Positions 62,475 through 64,000 of a stretch of DNA of 64,000 bases are shown one piece after another. The stretch spans positions 62,001-126,000 of the forward strand of contig NZ_BJNW01000008.1 in NCBI RefSeq assembly GCF_006539885.1, given 5' to 3'. The translations under genes were made by a program, and so were the position numbers. This DNA comes from Kocuria varians (GTDB taxonomy: Bacteria > Actinomycetota > Actinomycetes > Actinomycetales > Micrococcaceae). The notes under the pieces were generated by a model. The model saw only the letters and a program-made list of their open reading frames with translations. It had not been told where the DNA came from and did not search any database. Numbering within the stretch: position 1 is the stretch's first letter; the number at the start of each line of letters is the position of its first letter.

Positions 62475-64000
62475 ATGACCCAAGCACCCGAACGCCGCCG
62501 TCTGCTGCCCATGCTGGGCCACGTGAACGGCAAGCGCAGCCCGCTCACGTGCGAACTCAAGTGCGGCAGCCAGTGCATGACCCCGGACGCGAACACCTCG
62601 TCCAACGAGTACGCGCACGACATCATCTCCGCCGCCGTGAGCCGCCGCGCCGCGCTGGGCCTGGGTGCCGCCGGTGCCGTGACGGTGGGCCTGGTGGCCG
62701 CGACCGCCGAGCCCGCGCAGGCCACGTACGGCTACTGGGGCCAGGGCGGAGCGCGCCTGGACTTCACCCCCATTACGCCCGTGGGCATGACCGTGGACGA
62801 CCTCACGGTCCCCAAGGGCTACGACTGGTCGCCCATCATCCGCTGGGGTGACCCCCTGTTCTACGACTCCCCGGAGTTCGACCCGAAGAACCAGACCCCG
62901 GAGTCCCAGGCCCAGCAGTTCGGCTTCAACTCGGACTACCTGGACGTCATCCCGGACCCCAACGGGCTCACGGGCGTATTGGTCAACAATCACGAGTACA
63001 CCAACGAGAACACCATGTTCCCCGCGGGCTCCGAGAAGACGAACCTGGCCAACGTGGTGCGGACCGCCATCCAGGCGCACGGCATGTCGGTCGTGGAGAT
63101 CACCCGCGAGAAGGTGGGGGAGCCGTGGACCTACGTGCGCGGCGGGGCCCGCAACAGGCGCATCACCCTGACCACGCCGTTCGTCATGGACGGTCCCGCG
63201 GCGGGCTCGGACCTGCTCAAGACCCAGGACGACCCGACCGGCAAGCGCGTGCTGGGCACCCAGAACAACTGCTCCGGCGGCGTCACCCCGTGGGGCACGG
63301 TGCTCTCCGGCGAGGAGAACATCCACCAGTACTTCATCACCTCCGGCACCGCGGAGGAGAAGCGCTACGGCTTCCGCACCACCATGCCCTCGCGCCGCTG
63401 GCCGGAGGTGGAGAAGCGCTTCGACGCCCGCATCCCGGGGTACAGGAACGAGCCGAACCGCTTCGGCTGGGTCGTGGAGATCGACCCCCAGAACCCCAAC
63501 TCGGCCCCGCTGAAGCACACCGCGATGGGCCGCTTCAAGCACGAGGGCGCGAACGTGCGCGTGGGCGACGACGGCACCGTGGTGGCCTACTCCGGCGACG
63601 ACGAGAAGTTCGAGTACATCTACAAGTTCGTCTCCGCGAAGAAGTTCCGGAAGGGTGACAAGAAGCACAACATGACCCTGCTCTCGGAGGGCGACCTCTA
63701 CGTGGCCCGCCTCAAGGGCAACTCCCCGCAGCGCCAGATCACCGGCACGGGCGCCCTGCCCAAGGACGGCGAGTTCGACGGCTCCGGCGAGTGGCTGCCC
63801 CTGGTCAAGGGCGGGAAGTCCATGGTCAAGGGCATGTCCGTGGAACAGGTGCTCGTCCACACGCGTCTCGCGGCGGACCAGGTGGGCGCCACCAAGATGG
63901 ACCGCCCCGAGGACGTGGAGCCCAGCCCGCACACCGGCAAGGTCTACGTGGCGCTGACCAACAACTCGGACCGCGGCACACCGGGCAAGGCCGGCGTGGA
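62475..64000 (+). CDS. phoX: PhoX-type (DUF839) alkaline phosphatase, truncated by the window end
   Basis: 508 codons are visible, still open at the end. After a cysteine-rich lead (PLTCELKCGSQC, 24-35), typical of actinobacterial PhoX as I recall, comes a twin-arginine signal, SRRAALGLGAAGAVTVGLVA (56-75), with a probable cut after AQA. The mature part has PhoX segments VLVNNHEYTNENTMFP, NNCSGGVTPWGTVLSGEEN and FGWVVEIDPQNP, which supply calcium/iron-site acids. It is expected to be exported folded by Tat and to release phosphate from organic esters. AGGGAG precedes ATG 62475. A PHO box upstream indicates induction by phosphate shortage. Confidence 0.93.
   Translation, partial: MTQAPERRRLLPMLGHVNGKRSPLTCELKCGSQCMTPDANTSSNEYAHDIISAAVSRRAALGLGAAGAVTVGLVAATAEPAQATYGYWGQGGARLDFTPITPVGMTVDDLTVPKGYDWSPIIRWGDPLFYDSPEFDPKNQTPESQAQQFGFNSDYLDVIPDPNGLTGVLVNNHEYTNENTMFPAGSEKTNLANVVRTAIQAHGMSVVEITREKVGEPWTYVRGGARNRRITLTTPFVMDGPAAGSDLLKTQDDPTGKRVLGTQNNCSGGVTPWGTVLSGEENIHQYFITSGTAEEKRYGFRTTMPSRRWPEVEKRFDARIPGYRNEPNRFGWVVEIDPQNPNSAPLKHTAMGRFKHEGANVRVGDDGTVVAYSGDDEKFEYIYKFVSAKKFRKGDKKHNMTLLSEGDLYVARLKGNSPQRQITGTGALPKDGEFDGSGEWLPLVKGGKSMVKGMSVEQVLVHTRLAADQVGATKMDRPEDVEPSPHTGKVYVALTNNSDRGTPGKAGV

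Overview
The window reads as a chromosomal segment of a very GC-rich actinobacterium. The Micrococcaceae, and Kocuria in particular, fit best. This is inferred from codon use, menaquinone and System II cytochrome c genes, a 32-residue lysine/arginine-rich ribosome-associated protein gene, an actinobacterial PhoX, many leaderless starts, and the order ppx - sugar isomerase - proC known from other actinobacteria. No rRNA, tRNA, CRISPR array or insertion sequence was found.

Layout. 1-10.7 kb: a 5'-truncated Ppx/GppA phosphatase, a TIM-barrel isomerase, proC, a glutamate-cysteine ligase homologue, a two-gene potassium uptake system, an AcuC-like deacetylase, an ArsR-type regulator with an acidic tail, NADP glutamate dehydrogenase and a FadR-type regulator. 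10.8-16.4 kb: the 32-residue gene, a glutaredoxin-like protein, a histidine phosphatase, and a tightly coupled cytochrome c maturation operon (tlpA-like, ccdA, resB, ccsB). 16.6-21 kb: two small membrane proteins expressed divergently, then menB-menE-menA on the minus strand. menC lies alone at 61.4 kb.

21.1-36.6 kb is a complete myo-inositol catabolic locus. It holds a GntR/UTRA regulator, iolB, a TauE/SafE permease, two Gfo/Idh dehydrogenases, a sugar-porter transporter, two TIM-barrel isomerases, iolE, iolA, iolD, a Cgl0158-type aldolase and iolC. Four copies of a TTGT-N4-ACAA palindrome sit at the promoters of the locus, one of them at the regulator itself, so a single autoregulated repressor is likely.

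36.8-52.9 kb is mixed metabolism: HrpB helicase, a CitE-like lyase, PutP, GluQ-RS, a metallo-beta-lactamase-fold protein overlapping a PAP2 phosphatase tail to tail, a glutaryl-CoA dehydrogenase-like enzyme with a class III CoA-transferase and a divergent LysR regulator, 3-hydroxyacyl-CoA dehydrogenase with enoyl-CoA hydratase, an acetyltransferase, and a glycine-rich protein gene interrupted by a frameshift in a C5 tract. 53-61.1 kb is a defence-type island: type I restriction-modification (hsdM, hsdS, hsdR) and a divergent Fic AMPylase whose N-terminus is split by a frameshift at a G5 tract, with a 33-bp palindrome in its promoter. The window ends in menC and a truncated Tat-exported PhoX phosphatase preceded by a four-unit PHO box.

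Two signals cut across the genes. One is an 11-mer (GACGACGCCGC) found exactly 22 times, at least nine times outside genes and often just after stop codons. The other is a set of about thirteen genes whose start codon lies 6-7 nt after a -10 hexamer, which indicates leaderless transcripts.
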